A stretch of DNA of 10,372 bases from Pirellulales bacterium (GCA_022842745.1 JALHPA010000043.1:1-10372), one strand, 5' to 3'. Counted from the stretch's first letter, positions 1 through 6,754 are shown. Notes: generated from the sequence alone by a model not told the origin. A program made the numbers and translations.

Positions 1-116
1 GGCTGGCCGATGGAGAGGTTGATGGGATCGGAGAGCTTGGCGCCCAGCTCGAAGATCTTGCGGATGCCGGAGCTGTCGAAGGACAAGGAGCGGTGGGAGA
101 GCCAGGGATGGGGCAT
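1..116 (-). CDS. PLP-dependent aminotransferase, class I/II (N-terminal part, runs off left edge)
   Basis: Reading the minus strand from an ATG at 116 gives 38 codons before the window edge. The peptide contains SLSFDSSGIRKIFELGAKL and then DPINLSIGQ. This matches the N-terminus of fold-type I aminotransferases (aspartate/alanine/LL-DAP group), where 'INLSIGQPDF' precedes the substrate-binding region. The family transfers amino groups using pyridoxal phosphate in the cytoplasm. The PLP lysine and the rest of the fold lie outside the window, so the substrate cannot be told. No clear Shine-Dalgarno precedes the ATG, and no better upstream start was seen. It is divergent from moaA across a 330-base spacer. 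Confidence 0.8.
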   Translation of the reverse strand, partial: MPHPWLSHRSLSFDSSGIRKIFELGAKLSDPINLSIGQ

Positions 117-446
117 AGGTATGTGTTGCGGGGAGTGAAGCGGGTTGGGCGAAGCGGAATGAGGAAGGCCGGGTTGGGGGCGGTCTGGCTGTCGATCTGG
201 AGGGAAAGCGACGGCGGGCTTGCCGATCCGGTTGGGGGATAGAGCGCCAAGCGAAGCGAAGAATTATGGGCGGCGGGGCGGGATCGTACAAATGGGTTTC
301 TCGCGCGGCGGGGAGGCGATGGCGGCGGGGAGTGGGGTGGGTTATCTTGTAATTGCAGGCGCGGCACGGCCTTAGCAGCGCCAGAGTAAGCCGAATCAAT
401 GCGGCGGGGCTGTGGTCAGGCACGGGGGACCGGCCGAGGGTATGGT
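117..446. other. Divergent intergenic spacer between aminotransferase and moaA
   Basis: This 330-base spacer separates two divergently read genes, so it must hold promoters for both. Apart from the weak minus-strand promoter candidate at 263-291 I see no RNA gene, repeat or convincing operator. A slightly AT-richer patch around 340-356 could hold the moaA promoter, but no good -35/-10 pair was identified. Confidence 0.6.
263..291 (-). promoter_or_regulatory. Possible sigma70-like promoter for the leftward aminotransferase
   Basis: On the minus strand TTGTAC (291-286) is followed 17 bases later by CATAAT (268-263). The -10 matches the consensus at 5 of 6 bases, but the -35 at only 3 of 6. It would give a leader of roughly 140 bases before the ATG at 116. 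It is the best candidate I found in the divergent spacer, but one AT-rich patch in GC-rich DNA is weak evidence. Confidence 0.25.
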
Positions 447-1436
447 ATGGAATTGATTGACGGCTTTGGCCGGAAGCATGACAGTTTGCGGATCAGCGTG
501 ACGGATCGCTGCAATATCCGCTGTTTCTATTGCATGCCTGCCGAGGGGGTGCGCTTCAAGCCGCAGCGGGAGATATTGACGTTTGAGGAGATCGAGCGGT
601 TGGCGCGGGTGGCGGCGGGTTTGGGGGTGCGGAAAATTCGTTTGACCGGCGGAGAGCCGCTGTTACGGAGCGACTTGCCGACGCTGGTGGCCAAACTGGC
701 CGAGACGCCGGGTTTGACCGACCTGGCATTGACGACCAATGGGATCTTGCTGGCGGACCAGGCCGGGGCACTGAAGGCGGCCGGACTGGAAAGGCTGAAT
801 ATCTCGCTGGACGCGATGCGGGAGGAGGTGTTTCAACAGATTTCGCGGCGGGAGGGTCTGTCGCGGGTGTTTGCGGGGATCTTCGCGGCGATCGAGGCGG
901 GTTTTGAGCGGATCCGGCTGAACGCGGTTTCGATTCGCGGATTGACGGAGGGGGAGATCGTGCCGTTGGCGGAGTTCGCGCGGCGGCACGGTTTGGAATT
1001 GCGGTTCATCGAGTATATGCCCTTGGACGCGGAGGGGGGTTGGAGCGCTGGCCAGGTGCTGACGGGGGAAGAGGTGCGGAGGACGATCGAGCGGGAGGTG
1101 GGGCGGCTCGTGGCGGTGGAAAGGGACCATCCCAGCCAGCCGGCGAGCGATTTCGCGTACGTGGATGGTGGGGGCCGGGTGGGATTCATCAATCCGGTCA
1201 GCGATTCATTCTGCCAGGCTTGCAATCGACTGCGGCTGACCGCGGAAGGGCAGTTGCGGAATTGCCTGTTCTCGACCGTGGAGTGGGACGCGCGGCGGCT
1301 CTTGCGGGGTGGGGGGACGGACGAGGAGTTGGCGGAAATGATGGCGGCCTGCGTGGGGGCGAAAAAGGCGGGTCATGGAATCGACACGCCGGAGTTCATC
1401 AAGCCATCGCGGGCGATGTATCAGATTGGGGGGTGA
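447..1436 (+). CDS. moaA: GTP 3',8-cyclase MoaA
   Basis: MoaA is the radical-SAM enzyme that, with MoaC, converts GTP to cyclic pyranopterin monophosphate, the first step of molybdenum cofactor synthesis in the cytoplasm. The 329-residue product is of normal family length. The N-terminal radical-SAM cluster motif is CNIRCFYC (Cys22, Cys26, Cys29), followed by TGGEP at 67-71. The MoaA-specific C-terminal 4Fe-4S motif is also intact (Cys256, Cys259, Cys273, in CQACNRLRLT...RNC). The protein ends in the conserved Gly-Gly dipeptide needed for activity in this family. I chose the ATG at 447 because GAGGG lies six bases upstream (436-440) and because homologues start close to the 'DxFGRxHDSLRISVTD' segment. 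The open frame extends to 399, but those 16 residues look unrelated. No other moa/moe gene is present in the window, and the next gene starts 83 bases downstream. Confidence 0.96.
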   Translation: MELIDGFGRKHDSLRISVTDRCNIRCFYCMPAEGVRFKPQREILTFEEIERLARVAAGLGVRKIRLTGGEPLLRSDLPTLVAKLAETPGLTDLALTTNGILLADQAGALKAAGLERLNISLDAMREEVFQQISRREGLSRVFAGIFAAIEAGFERIRLNAVSIRGLTEGEIVPLAEFARRHGLELRFIEYMPLDAEGGWSAGQVLTGEEVRRTIEREVGRLVAVERDHPSQPASDFAYVDGGGRVGFINPVSDSFCQACNRLRLTAEGQLRNCLFSTVEWDARRLLRGGGTDEELAEMMAACVGAKKAGHGIDTPEFIKPSRAMYQIGG

Positions 1437-1519
1437 GGGTAGGGGCTGGGCGTGGGGGGCCGGGAGGCGAACGAGTGGCGATGGCATTGATGTCAAGCAC
1501 AACCACAAGGTGAGATCGC

Positions 1520-1891
1520 ATGCTCGAGCTAAGACCACTGGATCAAAACGTGCCGATTTTTCAGCAGGTTCAGAGCGACGTATCGCCGGTTGTGCTGGTG
1601 AATATCTTCCAAGTCGCGGAGGAGGACGTGGAGGCGCTGCTGAAGGCGTGGGAAGCGGACGCCAACTGGATGAAGTTGCAGCCAGGGTATATCTCGACCC
1701 AGTTGCACCAAGGAATCGCTGGGAGCAGAGTGTTCTTGAACTATGCGGTGTGGGAGTCCGTGGCCCATTTCCGAGCAGCGTTCAACCATCCCGAGTTTAA
1801 ACAAGCGCTGGGGAACTACCCGTCGAGCGTCGTGGCTTCACCGCATCTATTCACCCGGCTGGCGGTGCCGAATCTTTGCGTCGGTCCGTAG
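1520..1891 (+). CDS. ABM-domain (antibiotic biosynthesis monooxygenase-like) protein
   Basis: This small 123-residue cytoplasmic protein has the pattern of the dimeric alpha/beta-barrel ABM family. A beta strand (VVLVNIFQV) is followed by an acidic helix (EEDVEALLKAWEADANWM), then the 'QPGYISTQLHQ' strand. Next come the aromatic strand 'FLNYAVWES' and the helix 'HFRAAFNHPEF'. Members range from cofactor-free monooxygenases to proteins with no assigned reaction, so no substrate can be given. A strong AAGGTGAGAT ribosome-binding site (1507-1516) precedes the ATG by three bases, with GGTGAG centred about eight bases away. It lies 83 bases after moaA on the same strand, with no terminator seen between them. 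The two could be co-transcribed, but no functional link to molybdenum cofactor is evident. Confidence 0.82.
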   Translation: MLELRPLDQNVPIFQQVQSDVSPVVLVNIFQVAEEDVEALLKAWEADANWMKLQPGYISTQLHQGIAGSRVFLNYAVWESVAHFRAAFNHPEFKQALGNYPSSVVASPHLFTRLAVPNLCVGP

Positions 1892-2139
1892 CGCGGCAAA
1901 ATGATAACCGCATGCGGGGGCGGTGTATCTGGGGGGTGAGGGTTGGGGCCATGCGCTGCGGCGGGGGAGATTGCTGTGGAGCAGGTGGGGGGGTATTGGC
2001 CTGTACGTTGACGTTGTTTCGCGATAGCGATGCGGATACGATAAGGGGGCTTTGTATAGACGCCGGTTCGGTGGGGACGATTCCGGGCGGCTTTCGGTTC
2101 GGAATGTGCGTTGGCAGTTCAACCGTGATTTCTTGTCCC

Positions 2140-2484
2140 ATGATGTTGCCCAGACCATTGCGGTGTTTGAGCCGGCTTGGGTATTTGCTGTTGATCCTAG
2201 GCTGTATGGCGATGCCTGGGGGGGAGGAGGCGGGTCTCCCGGTCTTTTTGCGGCTGGCGGACGGGGCGGACTCGGAGGCCCCGGAGTCGGACGACCTAGA
2301 GGCGGCGGGTATTGCGACGCCGAGCGTTGGGCGACGATTGGCGAGTGGCGAGAATGAGCTGCGGTTGCGAACACCGCTCAGGGGGCGCAAGTTGTTGGGC
2401 GGGGGATTGGCAGTGGGCGAGAGGGGCGGGTTCTTGTTTGGCGGCGGAATTTCTTGCGGCGCTTCTCTGCCGCTGCGCTGTTAG
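2140..2484 (+). CDS. Possible small lipoprotein of unknown function (doubtful)
   Basis: From the ATG at 2140 (a second ATG is at 2143) the frame encodes 114 residues. The first 24 look like a lipoprotein signal peptide: arginines, then a leucine-rich core (LGYLLLILGC) ending in an ILGC lipobox. An acidic stretch follows (DGADSEAPESDDLEAAG) and then a Gly/Arg-rich tail. Third codon positions are mostly G or C in the first half. Against it: there is no Shine-Dalgarno, the tail is low-complexity, and no family is recognised. It could equally be chance reading through G-rich spacer DNA. Confidence 0.25.
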   Translation: MMLPRPLRCLSRLGYLLLILGCMAMPGGEEAGLPVFLRLADGADSEAPESDDLEAAGIATPSVGRRLASGENELRLRTPLRGRKLLGGGLAVGERGGFLFGGGISCGASLPLRC

Positions 2485-2487
2485 GGG

Positions 2488-2504
2488 GCGCGCGGTCTGC
2501 GCGC
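2488..2504. repeat. Hairpin (6-bp GC stem)
   Basis: GCGCGC (2488-2493) and GCGCGC (2499-2504) are separated by a five-base loop. It starts four bases after the stop of the doubtful ORF. No T-run follows, so a standard intrinsic terminator is not supported. Confidence 0.4.
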
Positions 2505-2537
2505 GAGATTGACGCCGGGGGGCAGCGATTGGCGATG

Positions 2538-2557
2538 ATCCGCCTTGTTTGGCGGAT
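2538..2557. repeat. Hairpin (7-bp stem) upstream of carbonic anhydrase
   Basis: ATCCGCC (2538-2544) pairs perfectly with GGCGGAT (2551-2557) across a six-base loop. It lies about 150 bases upstream of the carbonic anhydrase start. It may be a terminator-like or leader structure. There is no T-tract, so its role is unknown. Confidence 0.4.
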
Positions 2558-2708
2558 TGGCCCGTTTGGGCGGGGACGTTCCGGTCGGCCGATCTCGAAC
2601 TGTGTGGAACGCAGGCGTGGCGATGGATGGCATCACGCAGGGAAACGGGCATTGATGGCGCCGTTTTCCGCAATCGGCTTCCAGGCTATTTTTGATTGCC
2701 AAAGAACC

Positions 2709-3401
2709 ATGAAAAAAATCCTTGCTGGAATTAGCTCTTTTCGCCAACAGGTGTTTCCGAGCCAGCGCACGGAGTTTGAACGGTTGGCGAGCAAACAGCA
2801 GCGCCCGCGGGCGTTGTTCATTACCTGCGCCGACTCGCGGGTGAGCCCGAACTTGATCACGCAGACCGATCCTGGGGACTTGTTTCTGCTGCGGAACGCG
2901 GGGAACATCATTCCGCCGTATGGCTCGACGACGACGGGGGAGGCGGCGACGATCGAGTACGCGGTATCGGTGCTGGGGATCAGAAACATCATCATCTGCG
3001 GGCATTCGCACTGCGGGGCGATGGCCACGTTGTTGAGCAGCGAGATGTACGAGCGCTTTCCGGTCGTGAAGGCGTGGTTTTCCAACGCGGAGGCGACGAA
3101 GCGGATTGCGAGCGAAAAATTTCGCGGGCTGTCGGGGGACGAGTTCATCGCCCGGGTGACGCAGCAGAACGTGCTGGTGCAGATGGGGAATCTGCGGACG
3201 CACCCGTCGATCGCGGTGGGGGAAGCGACTGGCGAGTTGCGGCTGTATGGGTGGTATTACTGTATTGAAACCGGAGAGGTGCTGGGGTATTCGGCGGAGC
3301 GGGGGGAATTCGTGGATTTGTGCGCGTCGACGTACGCGGAGATTTCGTCTGGAGCAGGCGTACCGATGCTTGATCAGGAAGCGCCGGGCGCGCGGGCCTA
3401 G
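2709..3401 (+). CDS. Beta-class carbonic anhydrase
   Basis: The enzyme interconverts CO2 and bicarbonate using one zinc ion per subunit. The 230-residue product has the full beta-class signature. The Cys40-Ala-Asp42-Ser-Arg44 motif supplies a zinc ligand and the Asp/Arg dyad. GHSHCGAM supplies His99 and Cys102. The 'DPGDLFLLRNAGNIIPP' segment is also typical. The length is normal and the family is clear. I chose the ATG at 2709 because 'MKKILAGISSFRQQVFP' matches how bacterial homologues begin. An in-frame ATG at 2655 would add 18 unrelated residues. The ribosome-binding site is weak (AAAGAA). The SulP transporter starts 49 bases after the stop, so an inorganic-carbon operon is likely. No signal peptide is seen, so the enzyme should be cytoplasmic. 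Confidence 0.95.
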   Translation: MKKILAGISSFRQQVFPSQRTEFERLASKQQRPRALFITCADSRVSPNLITQTDPGDLFLLRNAGNIIPPYGSTTTGEAATIEYAVSVLGIRNIIICGHSHCGAMATLLSSEMYERFPVVKAWFSNAEATKRIASEKFRGLSGDEFIARVTQQNVLVQMGNLRTHPSIAVGEATGELRLYGWYYCIETGEVLGYSAERGEFVDLCASTYAEISSGAGVPMLDQEAPGARA

Positions 3402-3450
3402 TGGCCGAGGATTTTTGGGTGGCTGACGTTCCGCTGGAAGAACGGATGCA

Positions 3451-5130
3451 ATGATGGAAAGAGAACCGCAGCGCCGCGACCTGGGCACCGACCGGTGGTC
3501 GGCGGCACGCCACGACGCTTTGGCGTCGATCGTGGTGTTTCTGGTGGCGTTGCCGCTGTGCATGGGGATCGCGGTGGCCTCTGACGCGCCGCCGTCGGCG
3601 GGGATCGTGACCGGGGTGATCGGGGGGATCATCGTGGGGACGCTGGCGGGTGCGCCGTTGCAGGTGAGCGGCCCGGCAGCGGGCCTGACGGTGATCGTGT
3701 ACGAGCAGGTCAGCGCGCATGGCATTGCGATGCTGGGACCTTTGGTGTTGGCGGCGGGGGCGATCCAACTGGTGGCCGGGGGGCTGCGGATGGGGCAATG
3801 GTTCCGGGCGGTTTCGCCGGCGGTGATCGAGGGGATGCTGGCGGGGATTGGCGTGTTGATTATCGCCAGCCAGGCGCACGTGATGCTGGATAGCAAGCCC
3901 GCCGGGAGCGGGCTCGACAACTTGCGCGACTTGCACGAGCTATTTTATTCGGCTTTTTTCCCGATCGACGGCTCGCGGCACCACTGGTGCGCGGCGGTGG
4001 GGGCGTTGACGATTCTGTTGATTATGCTGTGGCAGTCGTTCGCTCCACGAGCGCTGCAGGCGATTCCCGCGGCGCTGGTGGCGGTGGTGGCGGCGTCGGT
4101 ATTTGCGAACGTGCTGCAACTCAGTTTCGACTACGTCTCGGTGCCCGCGAATCTGCTAAAGGCCTTGACTCCGCCGTCGTGGGACCAGATTGGGTTATTG
4201 TCGGACGGGAGTTTTTGGGTGGGGGCGGGGATGATGGCGGTGATCGCGAGCGCGGAGACGCTGTTGTGCGCCGCGGCCGTGGACCAGCTTCACAGTGGGC
4301 CGAGAACGCAGTACGACCGGGAGTTGGCGGCGCAGGGGGTCGGCAACATGCTCTGCGGGGCGCTGGGCGCGTTGCCGATGACGGGGGTGATCGTGCGGAG
4401 CAGCGCCAACTTGCAGGCGGGGGCGCGGAGCCGTATGTCGGCAATTCTGCACGGGGTGTGGCTACTGCTGTTTGCCGTGCTGTTGCCGAACGTGCTGAGT
4501 TATATCCCGATTGCCAGCCTGGCCGCGGTGCTGGTGTTCACGGGATACCGGCTGGTGAATTACAAGACGTTCTGGCATCTGGCGCAATACAGCCGGAGCG
4601 AAGCGGCGATTTTTTTGATTACCGTGTTGACGATCGTGGGGTTCGATTTGTTGACGGGGGTGGTGACGGGATTCTTGCTCTCGATCATCAAGCTGCTGTA
4701 CACGTTTTCGCATCTGCGGGTGGAGATGACTCCGGGGGCGAAGGAGGACGAGGTCAACATGCACCTGGTCGGGGCGGCGACGTTCGTGCGGTTGCCCGTA
4801 TTGTCGGCGGCGCTGGATCAGGCGCCCGCCGATAAGTTGTTGCGAATCCACATGGATCGGCTGGACTACATCGATCATGCCTGTTTGGAGTTGCTGATGG
4901 GGTGGGAGCAGCGGCACCGGGACCAGGGGGGCCGGCTGGAGATTGATTGGGACCGGCTGCGGGCGAAATTCGAGGGAGGGGAACGGCGGCGGGGGCGAGC
5001 ATTGCCCGACCGGCAAGAGGAGGCGTCGCAAGGGGCATCGGTGGAGAGCCGCACTCCGGCGGCCGGTCGAGAGGCAGCTGGTCCTAAAGTAGGGGTCGGC
5101 AGGGAAAGAGATCCCATCGTGAGACGATAA
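3451..5130 (+). CDS. SulP-family anion transporter with C-terminal STAS domain, probable bicarbonate transporter
   Basis: This inner-membrane protein has 559 residues. Residues about 22-415 form the hydrophobic SulP transport core, which includes VSGPAAGLTVIV (72-83). It also has the family block with AETLLCAAAVD (268-278), DRELAAQGVGN (289-299) and GALPMTGVIVRSSANLQAG (306-324). Residues about 433-508 form a STAS domain (RIHMDRLDYIDHACLELL). A 50-residue basic, low-complexity tail follows. SulP proteins carry sulfate, bicarbonate, chloride or dicarboxylates. The carbonic anhydrase immediately upstream favours bicarbonate, and CA-SulP pairing and fusion are known in bacteria, but the substrate is inferred. 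Two adjacent ATGs (3451, 3454) are possible starts; GGAAG at 3436-3440 serves either. No sulfate-assimilation gene is nearby. Confidence 0.92.
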   Translation: MMEREPQRRDLGTDRWSAARHDALASIVVFLVALPLCMGIAVASDAPPSAGIVTGVIGGIIVGTLAGAPLQVSGPAAGLTVIVYEQVSAHGIAMLGPLVLAAGAIQLVAGGLRMGQWFRAVSPAVIEGMLAGIGVLIIASQAHVMLDSKPAGSGLDNLRDLHELFYSAFFPIDGSRHHWCAAVGALTILLIMLWQSFAPRALQAIPAALVAVVAASVFANVLQLSFDYVSVPANLLKALTPPSWDQIGLLSDGSFWVGAGMMAVIASAETLLCAAAVDQLHSGPRTQYDRELAAQGVGNMLCGALGALPMTGVIVRSSANLQAGARSRMSAILHGVWLLLFAVLLPNVLSYIPIASLAAVLVFTGYRLVNYKTFWHLAQYSRSEAAIFLITVLTIVGFDLLTGVVTGFLLSIIKLLYTFSHLRVEMTPGAKEDEVNMHLVGAATFVRLPVLSAALDQAPADKLLRIHMDRLDYIDHACLELLMGWEQRHRDQGGRLEIDWDRLRAKFEGGERRRGRALPDRQEEASQGASVESRTPAAGREAAGPKVGVGRERDPIVRR

Positions 5131-5402
5131 TTTCCGTGACCGTTTGGGTTATTTTCGGGTCTTTTGGAGCAACTTGCTTTCCCTGGGGGCGGAAATTGCC
5201 TAAATTCTCAGTGCATTCTCGCACGGACCTAACAATCGAACGGTAAGGTCATGGGTCCTGACGGCAGGGATTGCAGGCCAGGATTGCGCTCAACCACGGT
5301 TGGCGAGAGTTTGTTTCTCGGAGCAGCATTGAATTGACAACAGGCGGTCGGAGGGATTGGCTGGGCGGGTTTACAAAGTTCTTCTTTTTCTGGGAGTCGC
5401 AC
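5131..5402. other. Spacer before the PEP-CTERM gene, containing its presumed promoter
   Basis: This 272-base spacer is noticeably less GC-rich than the flanking genes. A TTGACA hexamer sits at 5334-5339 but has no matching -10 at the right distance. A pyrimidine-rich run (about 5378-5391) lies just upstream of the ribosome-binding site. No terminator for the transporter was found; the small ATCGT/ACGAT hairpin at 5116-5128 overlaps the stop region and lacks a T-run. Confidence 0.45.
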
Positions 5403-6284
5403 ATGAAATTGGCATCGATGGTTTTGGCGGCGGGGGCAGTGCTTTTGGCGGCGGCGGTATCGCCAGCGGCGATTACCGACGACTTGGTTGTCCATTTAAC
5501 GTTCGACAACACGCTGGCGGATGCGTCGGGGCGGGGAAACAACGGGACGGGGGTGAACAACCCGACGTTCGCGGCAGGGAAAATCGGCGGGGCGATTTCG
5601 GTGTTTAGCGATGGCGTCGAGCGGCCGAACAACTTATCCCGCTACGTGACGCTGGGGACTCCGGCGGACTTGAACTTCGGCGCGAACACCGATTTCTCGG
5701 TCTCTTTGTGGACGAAATTTGGCGCCGGGGGATGGAGCGGCGATCCGTCGCTGGTCTCCAACAAGAATTGGGACAGCGGTAGCAACACCGGCTGGGTGGT
5801 GGCGACCGCGGGCGATGGGCGATTCCAGTGGAATTATCGCGAAGTCGCGCCGGAAACTCGGAAGGACTACGATGGACCGGCCGGCACGCTGAGCAATAAT
5901 GCCTGGCGTCATGTGGCGGTTACGTTTGACCGGGGCGGAAACGCGCTGGCCTATTTGGACGGCGTGCTGGTGAATACGACGTCGCTAGGCGCAGGGGGGC
6001 AAACGATCGATTCCGGCCTGGCGACGAACGTCGGTCAGGATGGCACCGGCGAGTACACGGACGGCAGCAGCGACGTAAAATGGACTAACGCTCTGATCGA
6101 CGATGTGGGAATCTGGCGGCGAGCATTGTCGGCCAACGAAGTTCTGGGAATTTATCAGGCGGGCCAGTCGGGGCAGAATCTGGCCGTGCCGGAGCCGTCG
6201 ACGTTGGCGCTGTCGGGAGTGGGGCTGGCGGCGCTGGCGTTTTTGAGCCGCCGCCGCGCTATGCGGTCGCGCGGAACGGTCTAG
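5403..6284 (+). CDS. Exported LamG-like (concanavalin A fold) protein with PEP-CTERM sorting signal
   Basis: The 293-residue product begins with a signal peptide (MKLASMVLAAGAVLLAAAVSPAA, cleavage near residue 23). Residues about 28-250 form a LamG/concanavalin-like jelly roll. It opens with 'LVVHLTFDNTLADASGRGNNG', includes 'FSVSLWTKF', and has the hallmark 'AWRHVAVTFDRGGNALAYLDGVLV' and 'IDDVGIWRRALSANEV'. The C-terminus is a complete PEP-CTERM tail: VPEPSTLAL, a hydrophobic helix, then SRRRA. In systems of this type the tail is recognised by exosortase/archaeosortase-like enzymes that place the protein at the cell surface or in extracellular matrix. No exosortase gene lies in the window. 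The start at 5403 is supported by GGGAG at 5392-5396. Ligand and role are unknown; such domains often bind polysaccharide or act as structural modules. Confidence 0.93.
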   Translation: MKLASMVLAAGAVLLAAAVSPAAITDDLVVHLTFDNTLADASGRGNNGTGVNNPTFAAGKIGGAISVFSDGVERPNNLSRYVTLGTPADLNFGANTDFSVSLWTKFGAGGWSGDPSLVSNKNWDSGSNTGWVVATAGDGRFQWNYREVAPETRKDYDGPAGTLSNNAWRHVAVTFDRGGNALAYLDGVLVNTTSLGAGGQTIDSGLATNVGQDGTGEYTDGSSDVKWTNALIDDVGIWRRALSANEVLGIYQAGQSGQNLAVPEPSTLALSGVGLAALAFLSRRRAMRSRGTV

Positions 6285-6288
6285 TACG

Positions 6289-6307
6289 GGGCGACTCCTG
6301 GTCGCCC
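6289..6307 (+). terminator. Hairpin directly after the PEP-CTERM stop, first of two
   Basis: GGGCGAC (6289-6295) pairs perfectly with GTCGCCC (6301-6307) across a TCCTG loop. It begins five bases after the stop codon. No T-run follows, so it may stabilise the 3' end or act with the next hairpin. Confidence 0.4.
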
Positions 6308-6323
6308 ATCAGCGGATGGAAGT

Positions 6324-6347
6324 CGAGCCGGCGGTTTCGCCGGCTCG
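6324..6347 (+). terminator. Strong 10-bp hairpin, probable end of the PEP-CTERM transcript
   Basis: CGAGCCGGCG (6324-6333) pairs perfectly with CGCCGGCTCG (6338-6347) across a GTTT loop. Only a weak CTTC follows instead of a T-run, so it is terminator-like but not canonical. It lies 40 bases past the stop. Confidence 0.5.
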
Positions 6348-6400
6348 CTTCATGCTCGGAGGCAGCGTTGTGATGCGTCGAGGGGGGGCGCGGGAGCCGT

Positions 6401-6430
6401 AAAAAAAGAAAGCCCCGCGTCCTGCGGGGC
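6401..6430 (-). terminator. Intrinsic terminator for leftward transcription
   Basis: On the minus strand GCCCCGC (6430-6424) pairs with GCGGGGC (6418-6412) across a five-base loop. It is followed at once by a T-rich run, TTTCTTTTTTT, down to 6401. This is a textbook Rho-independent terminator. It lies 324 bases past the stop of the small exported protein, so it ends either that transcript or a separate short RNA. Confidence 0.8.
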
Positions 6431-6582
6431 CGCCACCTCGTAGTACATCACAGGGGAAAATCCGTGGCCTTGAAACTCGATGGTGCCAATCGTGAGGTGC
6501 CGGTCGCTCCAAGGGGGACACAAGAAACACAGGAGTCGACCGGCGGCTTCCCTGGCCGTGTCAACAGTGTACCAACGGTGGG

Positions 6583-6597
6583 CGGGTTGCCAACCCG
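6583..6597. repeat. Short palindrome CGGGTT-GCC-AACCCG
   Basis: CGGGTT (6583-6588) and AACCCG (6592-6597) flank a three-base loop. Similar 'gggttgccaaccc' palindromes feel familiar from planctomycete intergenic DNA, but I cannot verify copy number from one window. Confidence 0.4.
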
Positions 6598-6605
6598 TGG
6601 CGGGA

Positions 6606-6624
6606 AAATCTAGGAGAAATCTAG
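6606..6624. repeat. Direct repeat AAATCTAG, 11-base period
   Basis: AAATCTAG occurs at 6606-6613 and again at 6617-6624. The spacing is about one turn of the helix. On the minus strand each copy contains TAGATT, a weak -10-like hexamer, and TTGGAA (6634-6629) sits 16 bases upstream of the second one. It could be a promoter or operator for a leftward transcript, or chance. Confidence 0.25.
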
Positions 6625-6754
6625 CCAATTCCAAACATGACAGTGCAGGGCCATTCGCGACTTGCTAGCGGACGGGACGCGAAGGGGGCGCTAAGAAGCA
6701 TTGGCTGCCGAGATGCGCTGAAGCCGCCGACGCGCGTTGCGAGCGAAAGTGCGG

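Larger units (their letters stand above)
1892..2708. other. Long spacer with no convincing gene
   Basis: About 817 bases separate the ABM gene from the carbonic anhydrase. Several overlapping open frames exist on both strands, but most are rich in Gly/Arg or Pro/Ser and lack a ribosome-binding site. That is expected from G-rich DNA with few stops. The only ORF with protein-like character is the lipoprotein-like one at 2140-2484, listed separately. A perfect 10-base palindrome CCGCATGCGG sits at 1908-1917 just after the ABM stop, and two hairpins lie at 2488-2504 and 2538-2557. Confidence 0.6.
6285..6754. other. Convergent spacer rich in hairpins
   Basis: This 470-base region lies between the ends of two convergent genes. 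It holds two plus-strand hairpins (6289-6307, 6324-6347), a minus-strand intrinsic terminator (6401-6430), a small palindrome (6583-6597) and an 8-base direct repeat (6606-6624). A 94-residue open frame on the minus strand (6350-6634) runs straight through the terminator and is not considered a gene. Confidence 0.6.

Noticed and set aside
1040..1513. A plus-strand open frame overlapping the end of moaA
   Set aside because: It is an alternative frame of moaA, very Gly/Arg-rich and without a domain.
1847..2390. Two overlapping minus-strand open frames in the long spacer
   Set aside because: They are Pro/Ser-rich, lack a start context and show no domain; they mirror the G-rich plus strand.
2664..2692. 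Possible promoter TTTTCC-N17-TATTTT just before the carbonic anhydrase
   Set aside because: The -35 matches at 3 of 6 and the -10 at 4 of 6, and it would leave a leader of only about ten bases.
2481..3920. A 479-residue open frame on the minus strand opposite the carbonic anhydrase and transporter
   Set aside because: It lies antisense to two well-identified genes and reads as Pro/Arg-rich low complexity with no domain and no ribosome-binding site.
3145..3936. A 263-residue minus-strand open frame
   Set aside because: It is His/Arg/Pro-rich antisense reading of the carbonic anhydrase and transporter genes.
5334..5339. A consensus TTGACA hexamer before the PEP-CTERM gene
   Set aside because: No -10 hexamer is found 15-19 bases downstream.
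6350..6634. A 94-residue minus-strand open frame with partly protein-like sequence (TIEFQGHGFSPVMYYEV)
   Set aside because: It runs through a near-perfect intrinsic terminator, which would be odd inside a gene, and no family is recognised.
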